Source: Candidatus Thorarchaeota archaeon (GTDB lineage: Archaea > Asgardarchaeota > Thorarchaeia > Thorarchaeales > Thorarchaeaceae). Taken from it: a stretch of DNA of 64,000 nucleotides. The number at the start of each line of letters is the position of its first letter. The stretch's first letter is position 1. A model generated the notes under the pieces. It did not search any database and was not told the DNA's origin. It saw nothing but the letters and a program-made list of their open reading frames with translations. The translations under genes and the position numbers were made by a program. The DNA lies in NCBI GenBank assembly GCA_016840685.1, contig JAEORX010000001.1, positions 1 to 64,000 on the forward strand. Reading direction: 5' to 3'. Shown here one piece after another: positions 15,065-24,040 of this stretch.

Positions 15065-16021
15065 TTAATCCGAATCCCAGTTGGCTCCCAATCTAGTACA
15101 CCTTTGTTTTTTCCATTTAGTTATTGTTCCCTCGAAATAATCCATTTCTATCAGAGATGAAACTAATTCGTGGCTCTCGTAGTACTTGGCAATACTAATT
15201 GATGCATCAATGAAGCTACTTGCCTCATCATAACTTCTCGTAACGTATGTAACAATAGAATCATCCTTTAATTCCGCATTAGGAATGTTTTGACATGCAA
15301 AAGCATGTTCTCGGGAGTTGAATGAAATCTCTATGCTGAAATTATTCGGGAGTATGAATGGTTTTATCTCCGTTAATCTTTTTGTTACTCCAAAAGCAGC
15401 ATCTTCTATGTTTTGTCTTACATGTTCTAGTGGTAGGAGTTCACATCTATTTCGACTCAGACTTTTTTTGGTCACTATATGCTCTGCATCAGGCATCAAA
15501 GATTCAGCCTCCTTCATTGCGACATCATCTCCAGTAAACAGAATTGTCGGGATATTATGATTACTGGCCCATAAAACGTGTAGATGAATTTCCCCGATTT
15601 CCATCCCATTAATCCAAATCCGAAGAGGGGGATAGTGTATTCTTGTATGACTCATGAAACCTTTTGCTTGTCTTCTCGCATGACATCCTAGCAGAACTGA
15701 TGCATTTACTTTGGCGCCTATCTCTTTTCGTAAAGTTTTCCGGTCTTGTTTTTGCATCTCTTCTTTTGTAATGAGCTGAGCATTTCGGTCAAGCAAATCA
15801 GGGCGAATATTAGGTGATGCATCATAACCATGCCCATCGATGACATATAACTCATCAATTCCGCCTCTCTTGAAACCTTTAATCGCCGCGTTTGTTTCCT
15901 TTGTGATGCAAATCTGGTACTCAGAGGAAGCTGGGAAGACTTGAGAGGGATCATCCACTCCGCTTATGCCTTCTAGGTCAAGCCATATTGCCAAACTATA
16001 ATCATTTTTCTGCGATACCAT
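15065..16021 (-). CDS. M55-family (DppA-like) peptidase, copy 2
   Basis: 318 aa, a distant paralogue of the protein at 11717-12661. Shared motifs: IWLDLEGISGVDDPS, VIDGHGYDASPN, VLLGCHARRQAKGFMSHT and GEIHLHVLWASNHNIPTILFTGDDVA. The D-x-E-G, D-G-H, C-H-A and S-H-T metal/catalytic elements are all kept. Both copies carry D-L/I-E-G-I-x-G-V/I-D-D-P at the N terminus, so they form one subfamily distinct from bacterial DppA. Substrate unknown; D-amino-acid peptides are the family precedent. Start ATG at 16021. Standalone and AT-rich. Confidence 0.78.
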   Translation of the reverse strand: MVSQKNDYSLAIWLDLEGISGVDDPSQVFPASSEYQICITKETNAAIKGFKRGGIDELYVIDGHGYDASPNIRPDLLDRNAQLITKEEMQKQDRKTLRKEIGAKVNASVLLGCHARRQAKGFMSHTRIHYPPLRIWINGMEIGEIHLHVLWASNHNIPTILFTGDDVAMKEAESLMPDAEHIVTKKSLSRNRCELLPLEHVRQNIEDAAFGVTKRLTEIKPFILPNNFSIEISFNSREHAFACQNIPNAELKDDSIVTYVTRSYDEASSFIDASISIAKYYESHELVSSLIEMDYFEGTITKWKKQRCTRLGANWDSD

Positions 16022-16149
16022 TTCCCATCACAACCCACTATGGGGTGTTTACGAAATAAAAGGAATCTTATCAATTCTATTTGACCCCTTTCTTGTTGAA
16101 ATCTCAGAACCTTAAAAAAATCGGGTGAAATTAATTTTAAAATCATTTT

Positions 16150-16314
16150 TTGGAGTGGCCAGTAACTCAAGAATCTGTATTCAAAGATTTATTCAGCAAC
16201 TATCTTTCGTCCCTTGTTCATCATAGAAAAGAAATTACACAAGATCTCATGAATTACAATCGTGAACAGTTGAAGTGGGAACTCGAAAGGAATTTGTCTT
16301 GTTGTAAATGCTAG
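16150..16314 (+). CDS. Possible small protein (54 aa)
   Basis: A TTG-initiated frame from 16150 gives 54 residues: an acidic/amphipathic helix-rich sequence (ESVFKDLFSNYLSSLVHHRK, then NYNREQLKWELER) ending in a CCKC tail. A TATA-like run (AATTAATTTTAAAATC) lies just upstream. Composition looks protein-like, but no homologue is recognised and no ATG is present. The rest of the 16022-16324 gap is AT-rich and otherwise featureless. Confidence 0.35.
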   Translation: MEWPVTQESVFKDLFSNYLSSLVHHRKEITQDLMNYNREQLKWELERNLSCCKC

Positions 16315-16324
16315 TGCAAGAGTG

Positions 16325-18118
16325 TTAATTCAACCCAAGCAATCTTAGTTTTTCCTTGGTGGGCATTCCGTTATCATCCCATCCCCGTAGAGTGTAGTAT
16401 TCAGCTTTTGATTTTTCAAGGGTGTCTTTTGTCATTATCTGGCCTTTAGCAGGACCATCTTGTAATTCCTCTTCTGAGAAACGCTCGGGCAGCACATCAT
16501 CTTTTGCATCCATTCCCTCACGCACATTGAACATTCTTGTGAGATTCCATATACGTTCTCCAGTAGTTAGGTAACTATCCTCTGTGAATGAGAACCCAGT
16601 TGCAGCATTGAGCATTTCTATCATCTCTGGGATTTGAAATGGTAAGAAGTCACAAACAACAAGAGAACCGCAGACTGCCCTCTCATCTTGCGTTTCCTTC
16701 ACATATTTTGGCACCCCCTCCATACTGAATCGTGGAATCTCACCTTTCAACTCAGCTGTTGGAGTCCAGCATCTCTGATGACATGCTCCACGATCTGCTG
16801 TTGAATAGGCCAAAGCCATACTCCATGATCCCCGTGGTTCTACAGCAGCCAATTCTAATCCTTTTACTTGGATTGCATAATGAGCACTATTGTGACCAAG
16901 CTGCTCAGCCGCTGCAAGCGATCCCTTCGATAGCAGTTTTCCCACTCCCTGTTTTTCTGCTACTAGGTGCAACAATTTGTGGACTGCTTCATCGTTACCA
17001 AACATCAATTCATCGATGTCATCTTGTATTAGGACACCTCTCTCACTTGCTTCCATTGCAAACGAGATTGTGGCTCCAGCAGATATTGTATCAATACCTA
17101 GGTCATCACATATCTGGCTCGATTTGGCAATGGCACCCATATCATAGATGCCGCAGTTTGAACCAAGCAGTGCGACTGTTTCATATTCTGGACCTTCAAC
17201 TTCCAAACCAGCATACTTACCCTCTGTGAACCGTGTTTTTTTGCCGCATGCTATGTTACATCCATAACAGGCTGAATGTCCGACGACATACTCTTCAGCC
17301 ATTCGTTCTCCTGAGATTGCTTCAGCTGACTCCGAGTAACCCGACTTGTAGTTGCGGGTAGGTAGGAAACCACCATAATTAGACATGTTTACCCATACAA
17401 CTGTACCAATCTCACGGTATTGCTGAGCATTGATATCGTTTAAGACTTTCTTGGAGAATTCTCTTGTTAGCTCTTTGAATCTTATAGAATCCATTGTTTC
17501 TATGGATGTTTCCCCCTTTGCTACAATCGCTTTTAGGTTCTTGGACCCTAAAACCGCACCGGTCCCTCCTCTACCTGCAGCATGAGTCTTGCCGGTCACT
17601 ATACTTGCATAACTAACAAGATTCTCACCTGCGGGTCCGATAGATGCAACTTCTGAACCAGGATGTCGTGCTTTGAGCTTATCCTCGGTTTCGAAAGTGC
17701 CCAAACCCCAGAGGTCATCGGCTTTGAGAATATCCACACATTCATCAGAAACAAGAAGATAGCATGGTGAGTCTGCTTTTCCCCGGATGATGAGAAAGTC
17801 AAAACCAGCCCGCTTGATTTTGGGTGCAAATCTGCCTCCAATGTGGCTGTCATTAAAGGTCCCCGTTTGTGGGGACTTGGTCACAATACACCACCGACCT
17901 GAAGTTTGTACAGTTGTTCCAGTGAGTGGTCCAGTCATGAAAAGGATAATGTTTTCTGGGCCAAGCGGGTTAACACCAGCATCCAAATTATCGTACAGAA
18001 GTCTAGCTCCTAAACCTTTTCCTCCAATATACTTCTCGGCTAGACTCATGTTTAGTGAATAATCCGTGACTCTTTCTTTTGAAAGGTCAATCTCCAAATA
18101 TTTACCCATATAACCCAT
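16325..18118 (-). CDS. Aldehyde:ferredoxin oxidoreductase (tungsten/molybdopterin)
   Basis: 597 aa, full length for the AOR family. Oxidises aldehydes to carboxylic acids, passing electrons to ferredoxin; oxygen-sensitive, cytosolic. Visible landmarks: N-terminal GYMGKYLEIDL, the pterin-binding segments GPLTGTTVQTSGRW and GRGGTGAVLGSKNLKAI, the 4Fe-4S motif CYGCNIACG near residues 285-293 with a later Cys, and GLGIDTISAG-like DDLGIDTISAGATI. Start ATG at 18118 gives the canonical beginning (MGYMGKYLEIDL). Last gene of a leftward group with a transporter permease and binding protein, implying that the imported compound is degraded through an aldehyde. Codon use is AT-rich compared with 1-7 kb. 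Confidence 0.95.
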   Translation of the reverse strand: MGYMGKYLEIDLSKERVTDYSLNMSLAEKYIGGKGLGARLLYDNLDAGVNPLGPENIILFMTGPLTGTTVQTSGRWCIVTKSPQTGTFNDSHIGGRFAPKIKRAGFDFLIIRGKADSPCYLLVSDECVDILKADDLWGLGTFETEDKLKARHPGSEVASIGPAGENLVSYASIVTGKTHAAGRGGTGAVLGSKNLKAIVAKGETSIETMDSIRFKELTREFSKKVLNDINAQQYREIGTVVWVNMSNYGGFLPTRNYKSGYSESAEAISGERMAEEYVVGHSACYGCNIACGKKTRFTEGKYAGLEVEGPEYETVALLGSNCGIYDMGAIAKSSQICDDLGIDTISAGATISFAMEASERGVLIQDDIDELMFGNDEAVHKLLHLVAEKQGVGKLLSKGSLAAAEQLGHNSAHYAIQVKGLELAAVEPRGSWSMALAYSTADRGACHQRCWTPTAELKGEIPRFSMEGVPKYVKETQDERAVCGSLVVCDFLPFQIPEMIEMLNAATGFSFTEDSYLTTGERIWNLTRMFNVREGMDAKDDVLPERFSEEELQDGPAKGQIMTKDTLEKSKAEYYTLRGWDDNGMPTKEKLRLLGLN

Positions 18119-18206
18119 ATTTCTTAACTCCTAAGAACCAGATACATTAGGAGGCCCCTTTTGTAGGACTCTATTGAATCAAACTTTTTATCAAAATTGG
18201 TTTAAA

Positions 18207-19010
18207 TTATCTCATCTCAGCTCTCCATTTGGTTACCCGCTGTTCAATCTTCTGTGTGCCTAATGCAAGACTGGTTGCAATCAAGGCAACTACAACAACC
18301 AAAGCGAACAAGTAATCAGTCCTAAACACATAACCATAGCGAAGTATGGCTCCTCCTAGACCGACAGCCTGGAGGAACATTTCTGCGGTGATTACTCCAA
18401 TCATGGATCTTATTGAAGCAAGACGCACTCCTACAGCAATATATGGAATGGCATTCGGTATGACTATCTTCGTTATCATCTGATTCTTGCTTGCACAATA
18501 AGCCCTTCCAGTCTCCATCAATCCTGGTTCTGTGTATGCTACTCCCTGCATCACGTTTATTATACAGGGAAAAACAGCAGACAAGAAAATGTAAACTATT
18601 CTTGATAAAGCTCCTATCCCAAACCAGATGACTATCAATGGGATGAGAGTCACTCGAGGCGTTGCATAAGCTGCGCTGATCACAGGATCTAGGGTGAGTC
18701 TAAGAGTACGGAAATAGCCTACTACTATTCCAAAAGGAACTCCAAACCCGATAGCCAAAAGAAACCCTGCGCCATATGCACCGAATGTTTCCTCAAGATA
18801 GATGATGATATCTCCTGAAACAACAACATCAACTAGAGCGATTGCAGTGTCTATAAGAGAAGGGAAAAAAATAGGTGGGATGATGTATGAGATTATTTGC
18901 CAAACTACTAGAGTTGCTAAAAACCCTAGAAGTTGTAGCCATCTAATTCGTGATATTCTAAAAAATGGTTTCAGAATACGATTATTAGATAGTTTGGCGA
19001 ATATACTCAT
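18207..19010 (-). CDS. ABC transporter permease, SsuC/TauC/ThiX-like
   Basis: 267 aa with about six transmembrane helices. The permease-ATPase coupling loop is visible near GRAYCASKNQMITKIVIPNAIPYI (EAA-type loop with the G-x-x-x-x-x-x-I-x-L-P pattern). Family: nitrate/sulfonate/taurine and pyrimidine-precursor importers. Starts 12 bases after the stop of the binding-protein gene, so the two are one transcript. The partner ATPase is encoded on the other side of the divergent promoter (21720-22502). Confidence 0.93.
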   Translation of the reverse strand: MSIFAKLSNNRILKPFFRISRIRWLQLLGFLATLVVWQIISYIIPPIFFPSLIDTAIALVDVVVSGDIIIYLEETFGAYGAGFLLAIGFGVPFGIVVGYFRTLRLTLDPVISAAYATPRVTLIPLIVIWFGIGALSRIVYIFLSAVFPCIINVMQGVAYTEPGLMETGRAYCASKNQMITKIVIPNAIPYIAVGVRLASIRSMIGVITAEMFLQAVGLGGAILRYGYVFRTDYLFALVVVVALIATSLALGTQKIEQRVTKWRAEMR

Positions 19011-19022
19011 ACATACCCCTCC

Positions 19023-20105
19023 TTATCCTAGATACAACTCTTCAAGTGCATCGTTCCAGAACGTAAAGATGTTCCAAGTATTTACCGGCAAATCTGCAGT
19101 AATTGCTCCTGCATCTAGAGCAATTTGGACAGCTCTTGCAGCGTTATCAGGGTCGAATTCTAGGGTCCAAACGCCCCAAGATAGATATCCGTCATAGAGC
19201 TGCGTGTAATAACTGATATTGTACCCGGCTCCGGTTTCACCTTCAACCCATGCCATGCCTTCTTCAATATAGGCCTCTCTCTGGGTTAAGGAAAATACGT
19301 TGGCAAGTACACCAGCGTACGCAAAGTCTGCCATTGTTTGTGGATGTGCATCTATGAAATCCTGTCTCACTCCAACACCTGAGGTAACTTCTCCAGTTGT
19401 TAGGAAATCTGTCAATGGTCCAAGTATATGTAGAGTTGGTAGTTCATCAAGAACAAGTGCATATTCAGCGTAAAGCAATCCTGCATCTATGCTTCCAGCT
19501 GCAAGTGCAGCATTTCTAGCTGAACTTCCTCCCACAACACTCCATGTACAATCCTCTGGATCAAGACCAGCATCCTCTAGTGCGTATTTGATATACAGGT
19601 AAGATATTGCAGTATAGGAAGATATTCCGATTACCCTACCTATCAAATCTTCAATTGAGTTTATGTCGCTTTTTGTTACAAGAAGATAACCTCTTGTATT
19701 GGTTGGTTGTACCTGTACAATCTCAGCTCCTCCCTCTATAGCTGGTAGATACTCCATTGCTGTTGTATCAATGAAGTCTATGCTTCCTGATACTATTGCC
19801 GCAATAGATGGTGTAACATCAATGTAGCTGACTTCAACCGTATAGCCCATGTCTTCAAGAATCTCAAATTGCTTCTGCCGGCAGTAGTCTATGAAGTTAA
19901 CACTTGTCTGAGCACGACTTATTTTGATTGTTGGTTTCACCTCAGGCACAGTGCCATTTAGATCAAGAATCGTCTGTTCTAGTTGATCAATTCTCGCCTC
20001 ATATGCCGCATTGGTCTGAAACCCGCCAATCAAAAATCCTGCGGATGCTCCAATGATTAGTGCTATTACTGTTCCAGCAATAGCCATATTCTTCCAATCT
20101 GTCAC
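19023..20105 (-). CDS. ABC transporter substrate-binding protein, SsuA/NMT1-like
   Basis: 360 aa from GTG 20105, which has a strong ribosome site (GAGGTGAT) six bases upstream. An N-terminal membrane anchor (MAIAGTVIALIIGASAGFLIGG) is followed by a short coiled linker and a type II periplasmic-binding fold: IKISRAQTSVNFIDYCRQ, IAAIVSGSIDFIDTTAMEYL, GISSYTAISYLYIKYALEDA and LAAGSIDAGLLYAEYA. This is the NMT1/THI5/SsuA family, which captures small sulfonates, nitrate, or pyrimidine/thiamine precursors outside the cell. The ligand cannot be named from sequence. First gene of the leftward operon (binding protein, permease, AOR). Confidence 0.9.
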   Translation of the reverse strand: MTDWKNMAIAGTVIALIIGASAGFLIGGFQTNAAYEARIDQLEQTILDLNGTVPEVKPTIKISRAQTSVNFIDYCRQKQFEILEDMGYTVEVSYIDVTPSIAAIVSGSIDFIDTTAMEYLPAIEGGAEIVQVQPTNTRGYLLVTKSDINSIEDLIGRVIGISSYTAISYLYIKYALEDAGLDPEDCTWSVVGGSSARNAALAAGSIDAGLLYAEYALVLDELPTLHILGPLTDFLTTGEVTSGVGVRQDFIDAHPQTMADFAYAGVLANVFSLTQREAYIEEGMAWVEGETGAGYNISYYTQLYDGYLSWGVWTLEFDPDNAARAVQIALDAGAITADLPVNTWNIFTFWNDALEELYLG

Positions 20106-20261
20106 GCTATCACCTCGATTGAGACCCGTCAATAGAAATATGGTCTATAAAATTGTTTGCTTTTTAGGATGTTCTACTAAAAAGTAATCAATAATCAGTA
20201 TAGAATCCAAAACACTTAAGAATTGGTTACAACTCCGTCCTGTTTGGAGACTGATACAACT
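20106..20261. promoter_or_regulatory. Divergent promoter region of the metabolic cluster
   Basis: Lies between the starts of the leftward (transporter/AOR) and rightward (CMD/LLM/ATPase/amidohydrolase) operons. A TATA-like TTTTATAG (read on the minus strand, about 20143-20152) serves the left operon and CACTTAAGAAT (about 20212-20222) the right one. Shared control of both operons is inferred from this arrangement. Confidence 0.5.
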
Positions 20262-20657
20262 ATGGCAAATACTGACAAAAAACTAGAGGACGCTCGTGAA
20301 TATTGGGATGGTTACTATGGACATAGACCTGAGCAATATGAACGCCTCGCAAAATATAATCTGGACATAATGACAAGTTGGACAAAATTCCGTGGAACCA
20401 CTTGGAAAATCCCAGGAGAGGGTGGCCATCTCCCTCTAAAATTTAAGGAGCTGCTTGCTGTAGGAATTGAAACAGCTACTTGCAAGCTTGAAGTTGGACA
20501 TGTTGAAAAGGCGATTGACGCTGGAGCTACCTTGGAAGAATTTGCTGAAGTACTAGGAATTTGTATTATGCTTGCTGGTATGATGACCTATGAAACAGGC
20601 GGGAAAGATGTCCTAAAACGAGCTGAAGAGTACGCCAAAAAAACAGGCAGGATCTAA
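20262..20657 (+). CDS. Carboxymuconolactone-decarboxylase/AhpD-fold protein
   Basis: 131 aa from ATG 20262. The AhpD-like all-helical domain is visible: FKELLAVGIETATCKLEVGHVEKAIDAGATLEEFAEVLGICIMLAGMM. Only one Cys stands before the conserved His (C-x5-H), so the peroxidatic CxxC pair of AhpD is absent, and the protein is more likely a gamma-carboxymuconolactone-decarboxylase-type enzyme or a binding protein than an antioxidant disulfide reductase. First gene of the rightward operon. Substrate unknown. Confidence 0.82.
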   Translation: MANTDKKLEDAREYWDGYYGHRPEQYERLAKYNLDIMTSWTKFRGTTWKIPGEGGHLPLKFKELLAVGIETATCKLEVGHVEKAIDAGATLEEFAEVLGICIMLAGMMTYETGGKDVLKRAEEYAKKTGRI

Positions 20658-20705
20658 ATAATCGATAAGCGCCTCTAAATCGATATAAAAAAGAGATGAC
20701 ATATA

Positions 20706-21674
20706 ATGAAGTTTGGAATACGTTTGCCAAATTCTGGTCCGTTTGCTGTCAAGTCTTCCTTTGCTAGGATTGCAAAAGAATGCGCTAGATTGGATTATGA
20801 TGCTGTCTGGGTTCATGATCACATGCACTGGGGTGTAGAAGATGCCACCCATTTTGCGGCTGGATCTGCTGAAGCAGTGAAACCTGGCACATATCAGAAT
20901 TTCTTCGAGTCCATTACAACCTTGGCATACCTGAGTACCATAGAGAAAATTCGTTTCGGGATAGCCGCTCTTGTGCTCCCTTTTAGAAATCCGATTGCCG
21001 TGGCAAGACAGTTTGCGACACTCCACGAATTGACTGGAGGCAGAATGATTCTAGGTGTTTGTCCAGGAGGAATTGAGCATGAGTTTGAACGTTTGCATAT
21101 CCCTTGGGAAACAAGAGGTGGTGTTACGGAGGAATATATGCAGGTCTTCAACACACTATTTTCCGATGAGCCAATTTCTAGTTTTGATGGACAGCATATT
21201 AAGTTCTCAAATGTTGAATTCTTTCCAAAACCAATCAAACCCATCCCAATGTGGTATGGAGGTCATCCAAGTACGCGAACAGCCAGGAGAGTTGCCAAAT
21301 ATTGTGACGGATGGATTCCGTCTTATCTCACATGCCCTCAATTCGAGAAGACAATTAAAAAGATAGGAAAATTCGCAGTGGAATTTGGCAGGAATCCAGA
21401 CGAATTCAGCATATGTCATGAAACCTATATCTGCATTGCAAAGACAGGAGAAGAAGCCAAGAAAATCTCTCAACGTTCAATGAAGGAAATATTTCCTGAT
21501 GAACAATATGAGAAGGTCTTTCTCATTGGTTCGCCTGATGATATTACTAAAAAACTGAAGATGTATGAAAAATCAGGATTGACCGATTTTGAAATCAAGT
21601 TCATCTGTCATAATGTTGACCAGATGCTAGATATGATAGAATTGTTTACAAATGAGGTGAAGCCTATATTTTAG
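20706..21674 (+). CDS. LLM-class (luciferase-like) F420/flavin oxidoreductase
   Basis: 322 aa TIM-barrel protein of the bacterial-luciferase-like family: MKFGIRLPNSGPFAVKS, YDAVWVHDHMHW, STIEKIRFGIAALVLPFRNP, LHELTGGRMILGVCPGG, PIPMWYGGHPSTRTARRVAKYCDGW. In anaerobic archaea members usually use F420 (dehydrogenase/reductase) rather than O2; F420 use here is inferred from lineage. It follows the CMD gene by 48 bases in the same operon as a transporter ATPase and a cyclic amidohydrolase. Confidence 0.92.
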   Translation: MKFGIRLPNSGPFAVKSSFARIAKECARLDYDAVWVHDHMHWGVEDATHFAAGSAEAVKPGTYQNFFESITTLAYLSTIEKIRFGIAALVLPFRNPIAVARQFATLHELTGGRMILGVCPGGIEHEFERLHIPWETRGGVTEEYMQVFNTLFSDEPISSFDGQHIKFSNVEFFPKPIKPIPMWYGGHPSTRTARRVAKYCDGWIPSYLTCPQFEKTIKKIGKFAVEFGRNPDEFSICHETYICIAKTGEEAKKISQRSMKEIFPDEQYEKVFLIGSPDDITKKLKMYEKSGLTDFEIKFICHNVDQMLDMIELFTNEVKPIF

Positions 21675-21719
21675 AACTTTGTATTAGAAACAGCGAATTG
21701 CAAATTGGAGAGGTATCAA

Positions 21720-22502
21720 ATGTCCATTGTTGAAATCAAGAATGTAAGTCACACATTTTCAAAAGGAACTGGATCCGAGATGACGAAGACCCAAGCGGTT
21801 TGCAATGCAAATCTAGAGGTTAAAAGAGATGAGTTCCTTGTCATGCTCGGACCCAGTGGATGCGGAAAGACAACTCTGCTTCGGTTAATAGATGGACTGA
21901 TCAAACCCACTGAAGGAGAAATTCTTGTTGAAGGAAAACCAGTTACAGGTCCAGGTTTTGATCGCGCCGTCGTCTTTCAGTCAATAAATCTGTTACCTTG
22001 GAGAACTACTTTTGATAATGTCGTTTTAGGCCTTGAGATTAAGGGAACACCAAATGAAGAGATGAGAAGCACAGCGCAGAAGTACATTGACATGGTTGGT
22101 CTAAGTGGATTCGAGAATCACTATCCACACGAACTCTCTGGAGGAATGCAACAGAGGGTTGGCATTGCCAGAGCTCTTTCAGTTAATCCAAAAATCTTAT
22201 TGATGGACGAACCATTTGGTTATCTGGATGCTCTCACTAGAATGTCTCTTCAGATGGAGCTTCTGGATATTTGGTCTAAACAAAAGAAAACAATCATTTT
22301 TATTACCCATGATTTGGATGAATCCATTTTTCTTGGAGATCGAGTTGTTTTGATGTCATGCAGACCCGGCAGAATAACCGACACATTTCCTATTGATTTA
22401 CCAAGGCCAAGGCCCGGTCATGACATTAGAAATACTGCGCAATTCCAATCGATCAGAGCAAAAATCTGGGATAAACTAAAAGAAGAGCTACAAAACGTGT
22501 AG
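21720..22502 (+). CDS. ABC transporter ATPase, SsuB/TauB-like
   Basis: 260 aa from ATG 21720 (ribosome site GGAGAGG seven bases upstream). All nucleotide-binding motifs are present: Walker A GPSGCGKTTLL, Q-loop FQSINLLPW, signature LSGGMQQRVGIARAL, Walker B ILLMDEPFGYLD and switch His ITHDLDE. It energises uptake together with the permease and binding protein encoded divergently at 18207-20105; no other permease lies nearby. Confidence 0.95.
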   Translation: MSIVEIKNVSHTFSKGTGSEMTKTQAVCNANLEVKRDEFLVMLGPSGCGKTTLLRLIDGLIKPTEGEILVEGKPVTGPGFDRAVVFQSINLLPWRTTFDNVVLGLEIKGTPNEEMRSTAQKYIDMVGLSGFENHYPHELSGGMQQRVGIARALSVNPKILLMDEPFGYLDALTRMSLQMELLDIWSKQKKTIIFITHDLDESIFLGDRVVLMSCRPGRITDTFPIDLPRPRPGHDIRNTAQFQSIRAKIWDKLKEELQNV

Positions 22503-22526
22503 CAAGGAAAAGACAGAGGAATAATT

Positions 22527-23882
22527 ATGACCATCGACCTATTACTCAAGAATGGAACGGTATTCACTCCCAATGAACCATTGAGATGCAATCTTGCTAT
22601 AGATGAAGGTAAGATTGTAGGATTAGTAAGTGACAGCGCCTCCCCAAATGCAGATAGAACCATCGATTGCAATGGTAAGATTGTGCTGCCTGGAATAATA
22701 GATCCTCATGTGCATTTTAGAGACCCTGGATATACTCACAAGGAAGATTATGAAACAGGAAGTAGAGCTGCGGCCGCTGGCGGGATTACTATGGTTATGG
22801 ATCAACCAAATGTTGATCCAGTTCCCAATACTGCTGAAAGATTCGAGGCACATATGGAAAACGCTGGAAGGAAAAGCATCATAGATTTCAACCATTTTGC
22901 TAGTCCAAGCAGATTAGATGAGGTCCCTAAAATAGCTGCACTAGGTGCTATTGCTTTCAAGATTTTCCAAAAGAAAGCAGCATATCCATATGATACAGAA
23001 GCATCCATAGATGATGATCTTGAAATTTATGAAGCTTTCACAGCTGTGGGGAGAACAGGTCGAATTTGCAGCGTTCATGCACATGAAACATTTGTGTTCA
23101 ATGGTATGATAAAGAGGCTCAGAGAAACTGGAGAGATGAATTGGCAGAAGTTTATTGAAATGTCCTATAGTGAGATTGTGCGAGTGGGAACAGTTCCAAC
23201 ACTCATATACTTAGCTGAGAAAGCTGGTGTGAAATTCTATGCTCTGCATGTTGGATCAGAGGACTATGTCAATATAATGAGGAATGCAAAGGCATTGGGT
23301 AAGAATGTTATTGCAGATTGTGAATTCTCGCATTTGGTGCCTGCTCCAAAAGGAAGTAGTCCTGATATTCTAAAAGGCCAATATTGGACAAATGAAGACC
23401 ACGTTAAGGCTACTTGGCAAGGCATATTCGATGGAACTATTGATTTCATTGATAGTGATCATGCTCCCCACAAACCGGAGGAAATTGAAATTGGATTAGA
23501 GGATCCGGAAAAGATGGCTCTTGGATATGGCTGTATCGAGTACTACTTTCCGCTTTTATTCAATGAGGTTCATAGAGGTAGGATTACGGTTGAACATCTG
23601 GTGAAATTATGTTCGAGCAATGTGGCAAAAATTTTTGATATATATCCACGAAAGGGTGCTCTGCAAGTCGGGTCTGATGCAGATATTACAATTGTAGATC
23701 CAAAGAAAACAATTACTCTTAGCTCAGCTAACCTCTATACCAAATCTGGATGGACCCCATATGAGGGCACAGAAATCACTGGTGTTCCTATATTCACAAT
23801 TGTCAGAGGGGAGGTAGTTATGGAGTCTGGAAACGTTATTGGCAAACCAGGATATGGTCGATTCATCAGACCTAGTATCTGA
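22527..23882 (+). CDS. Cyclic amidohydrolase (dihydroorotase/hydantoinase/allantoinase group)
   Basis: 451 aa. Zinc-dependent TIM-barrel hydrolase acting on cyclic amides. Metal ligands visible: PHVHFRDPG (H-x-H), carboxylated Lys in AFKIFQKK, His in CSVHAHE and ALHVGS, and the catalytic Asp in DSDHAPH. It is distinct from the second family member in the window (pyrC at 27751-29064) and, by its place beside a transporter and LLM oxidoreductase, is more likely catabolic (hydantoin, dihydropyrimidine or similar ring) than biosynthetic. Last gene of the rightward operon; starts 24 bases after the ATPase gene. Confidence 0.9.
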   Translation: MTIDLLLKNGTVFTPNEPLRCNLAIDEGKIVGLVSDSASPNADRTIDCNGKIVLPGIIDPHVHFRDPGYTHKEDYETGSRAAAAGGITMVMDQPNVDPVPNTAERFEAHMENAGRKSIIDFNHFASPSRLDEVPKIAALGAIAFKIFQKKAAYPYDTEASIDDDLEIYEAFTAVGRTGRICSVHAHETFVFNGMIKRLRETGEMNWQKFIEMSYSEIVRVGTVPTLIYLAEKAGVKFYALHVGSEDYVNIMRNAKALGKNVIADCEFSHLVPAPKGSSPDILKGQYWTNEDHVKATWQGIFDGTIDFIDSDHAPHKPEEIEIGLEDPEKMALGYGCIEYYFPLLFNEVHRGRITVEHLVKLCSSNVAKIFDIYPRKGALQVGSDADITIVDPKKTITLSSANLYTKSGWTPYEGTEITGVPIFTIVRGEVVMESGNVIGKPGYGRFIRPSI

Positions 23883-23946
23883 TATATTTAGAATCTCTCT
23901 TAAAAACCTCGAGATTGAGAATCTAAATATGATTGATGAATCGAGT

Positions 23947-23970
23947 TGGTGGGCCCGTCGAGATTTGAAC
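23947..23970 (-). repeat. Copy of the tRNA-Met 3' end (24 bp, att-like)
   Basis: Twenty-four bases identical to 24502-24525, starting exactly at the TGG that is the complement of the tRNA CCA end and running through the acceptor stem, T stem and T loop. Flanking sequence differs on both sides. Same orientation as the real tRNA, 555 bases away, with one gene in between. This is the geometry left by site-specific integration at a tRNA 3' end. Confidence 0.85.
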
Positions 23971-24040
23971 GCACGGAATCAACACACAATGACTATCGAT
24001 AAAAGACCCTTCTTCTATCCATGAAAACCTGGAGATGACC

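Noticed and set aside
20262-20657. AhpD-type peroxidase role for the CMD protein
   Set aside because: The CxxC pair is missing; only one Cys precedes the conserved His.
23947-23970. Second, functional tRNA-Met gene
   Set aside because: Only the last 24 bases of the tRNA are present; no anticodon or D arm follows.
23839-24024. 61-aa frame after the amidohydrolase gene
   Set aside because: It covers the end of that gene and the tRNA-Met fragment; no protein-like pattern or ribosome site.
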